Shown here in pieces: positions 63,807 to 64,000 of a DNA stretch of 64,000 bases. Origin of the DNA: Pannonibacter phragmitetus_B (GTDB lineage Bacteria; Pseudomonadota; Alphaproteobacteria; Rhizobiales; Stappiaceae). The position numbers and the translations under genes were made by a program. The notes below the pieces were generated by a model. The model saw nothing but the letters and a program-made list of their open reading frames with translations. It was not told where the DNA came from and made no database searches. The stretch lies in the NCBI RefSeq assembly GCF_050510895.1, contig NZ_JBNINT010000001.1, forward strand, positions 2,790,001 through 2,854,000, in the 5' to 3' direction. Each line of letters opens with the position of its first letter. Within the stretch, counting starts at the first letter, position 1.

Positions 63807-64000
63807 CGGCCACCTCCGTTCGTCCAAGTCAGACTACAGGCAAAGGGTGAAAAGAGAGTTAGTCAACTCTGCCAGTAGCCGGTGGTCCGTTCCCTGGCCG
63901 CTGCCGCAGCGGTCACTTACCACCAGCAGCTGTCCAGCCAGACCGTTAACAGACATATAGGGTTTGACTGCACAAGCGGCCCCTTCTGTGGCCTATTCAA

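Overview
This G+C-rich window reads as a chromosomal segment of an alphaproteobacterium, most likely of the Hyphomicrobiales (Rhizobiales). The best evidence is the conserved block murA - DUF2948 - hisD - UPF0262 - low-molecular-weight phosphatase - infA - maf - yacG, together with a rhizobial-type alpha-glucoside (agl) operon and many ABC, TRAP and TTT uptake systems. A Stappia/Pannonibacter-like host is a guess only. I see no phage, plasmid, insertion sequence or CRISPR array.

Layout. 1-46: first codons of a ParA-like ATPase, leaving the window on the left. 0.4-3.4 kb: two alpha/beta hydrolases around a GlxA-type regulator. 3.4-7.4 kb: spermidine/putrescine/iron-type ABC importer. 7.8-10.5 kb: NitT/TauT-type ABC importer. 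10.8-16.9 kb: homogentisate/aromatic catabolism (MarR regulator divergent from hmgA, fumarylacetoacetase, an MBL-fold protein, a FAD monooxygenase, DUF2783). 17.3 kb: tRNA-Phe. 17.6-22.0 kb: a two-gene operon for a Slam/DUF560-like outer-membrane translocon and a large exported FecR-domain protein with a TbpB-like C-terminal barrel. I consider this the most interesting locus. 22.3-23.9 kb: 5'-nucleotidase. 24.2-30.2 kb: the housekeeping block. 30.4 kb: tRNA-Thr. 30.9-38.8 kb: shikimate/quinate catabolism with a tricarboxylate-type (TTT) transporter, a LysR regulator and a hydratase. 38.9-41.3 kb: ChbG/HpnK deacetylase, a GT2 membrane glycosyltransferase and a YqaA-type membrane protein. 41.3-47.4 kb: hexuronate module (uxuA, GntR regulator, TRAP dctPQM, idonate-type dehydrogenase). 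47.5-48.1 kb: DsbA-family protein. 48.2-57.2 kb: agl regulon (aglEFGAK divergent from aglR-bglA). 57.3-60.8 kb: NUDIX, an inverted-repeat element, PhoX with a Pho box, DoxX. 61.1-63.8 kb: SDR/DCC/DUF3429 operon, a small hypothetical gene and a CheY-like regulator.

How the genes work together. Most of the window is a collection of scavenging modules. Each pairs a high-affinity periplasmic-binding-protein transporter with a local regulator and the enzymes that feed the solute into central metabolism. All five transporter operons place a GC-rich hairpin directly after the binding-protein gene, a known way to make more binding protein than membrane components. Phosphate scavenging (PhoX, 5'-nucleotidase) appears to be tied to PhoB-type sites.

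Sequence quality. Fourteen otherwise intact genes carry 16 frameshifts. Fourteen of these are explained by one missing base, and 11 fall in homopolymers of four to six bases. The other two need one extra base removed. The pattern points to base-calling errors rather than gene decay, so these genes are annotated as whole reading frames with the break marked. The last 194 bases (63807-64000) show no gene I can support.
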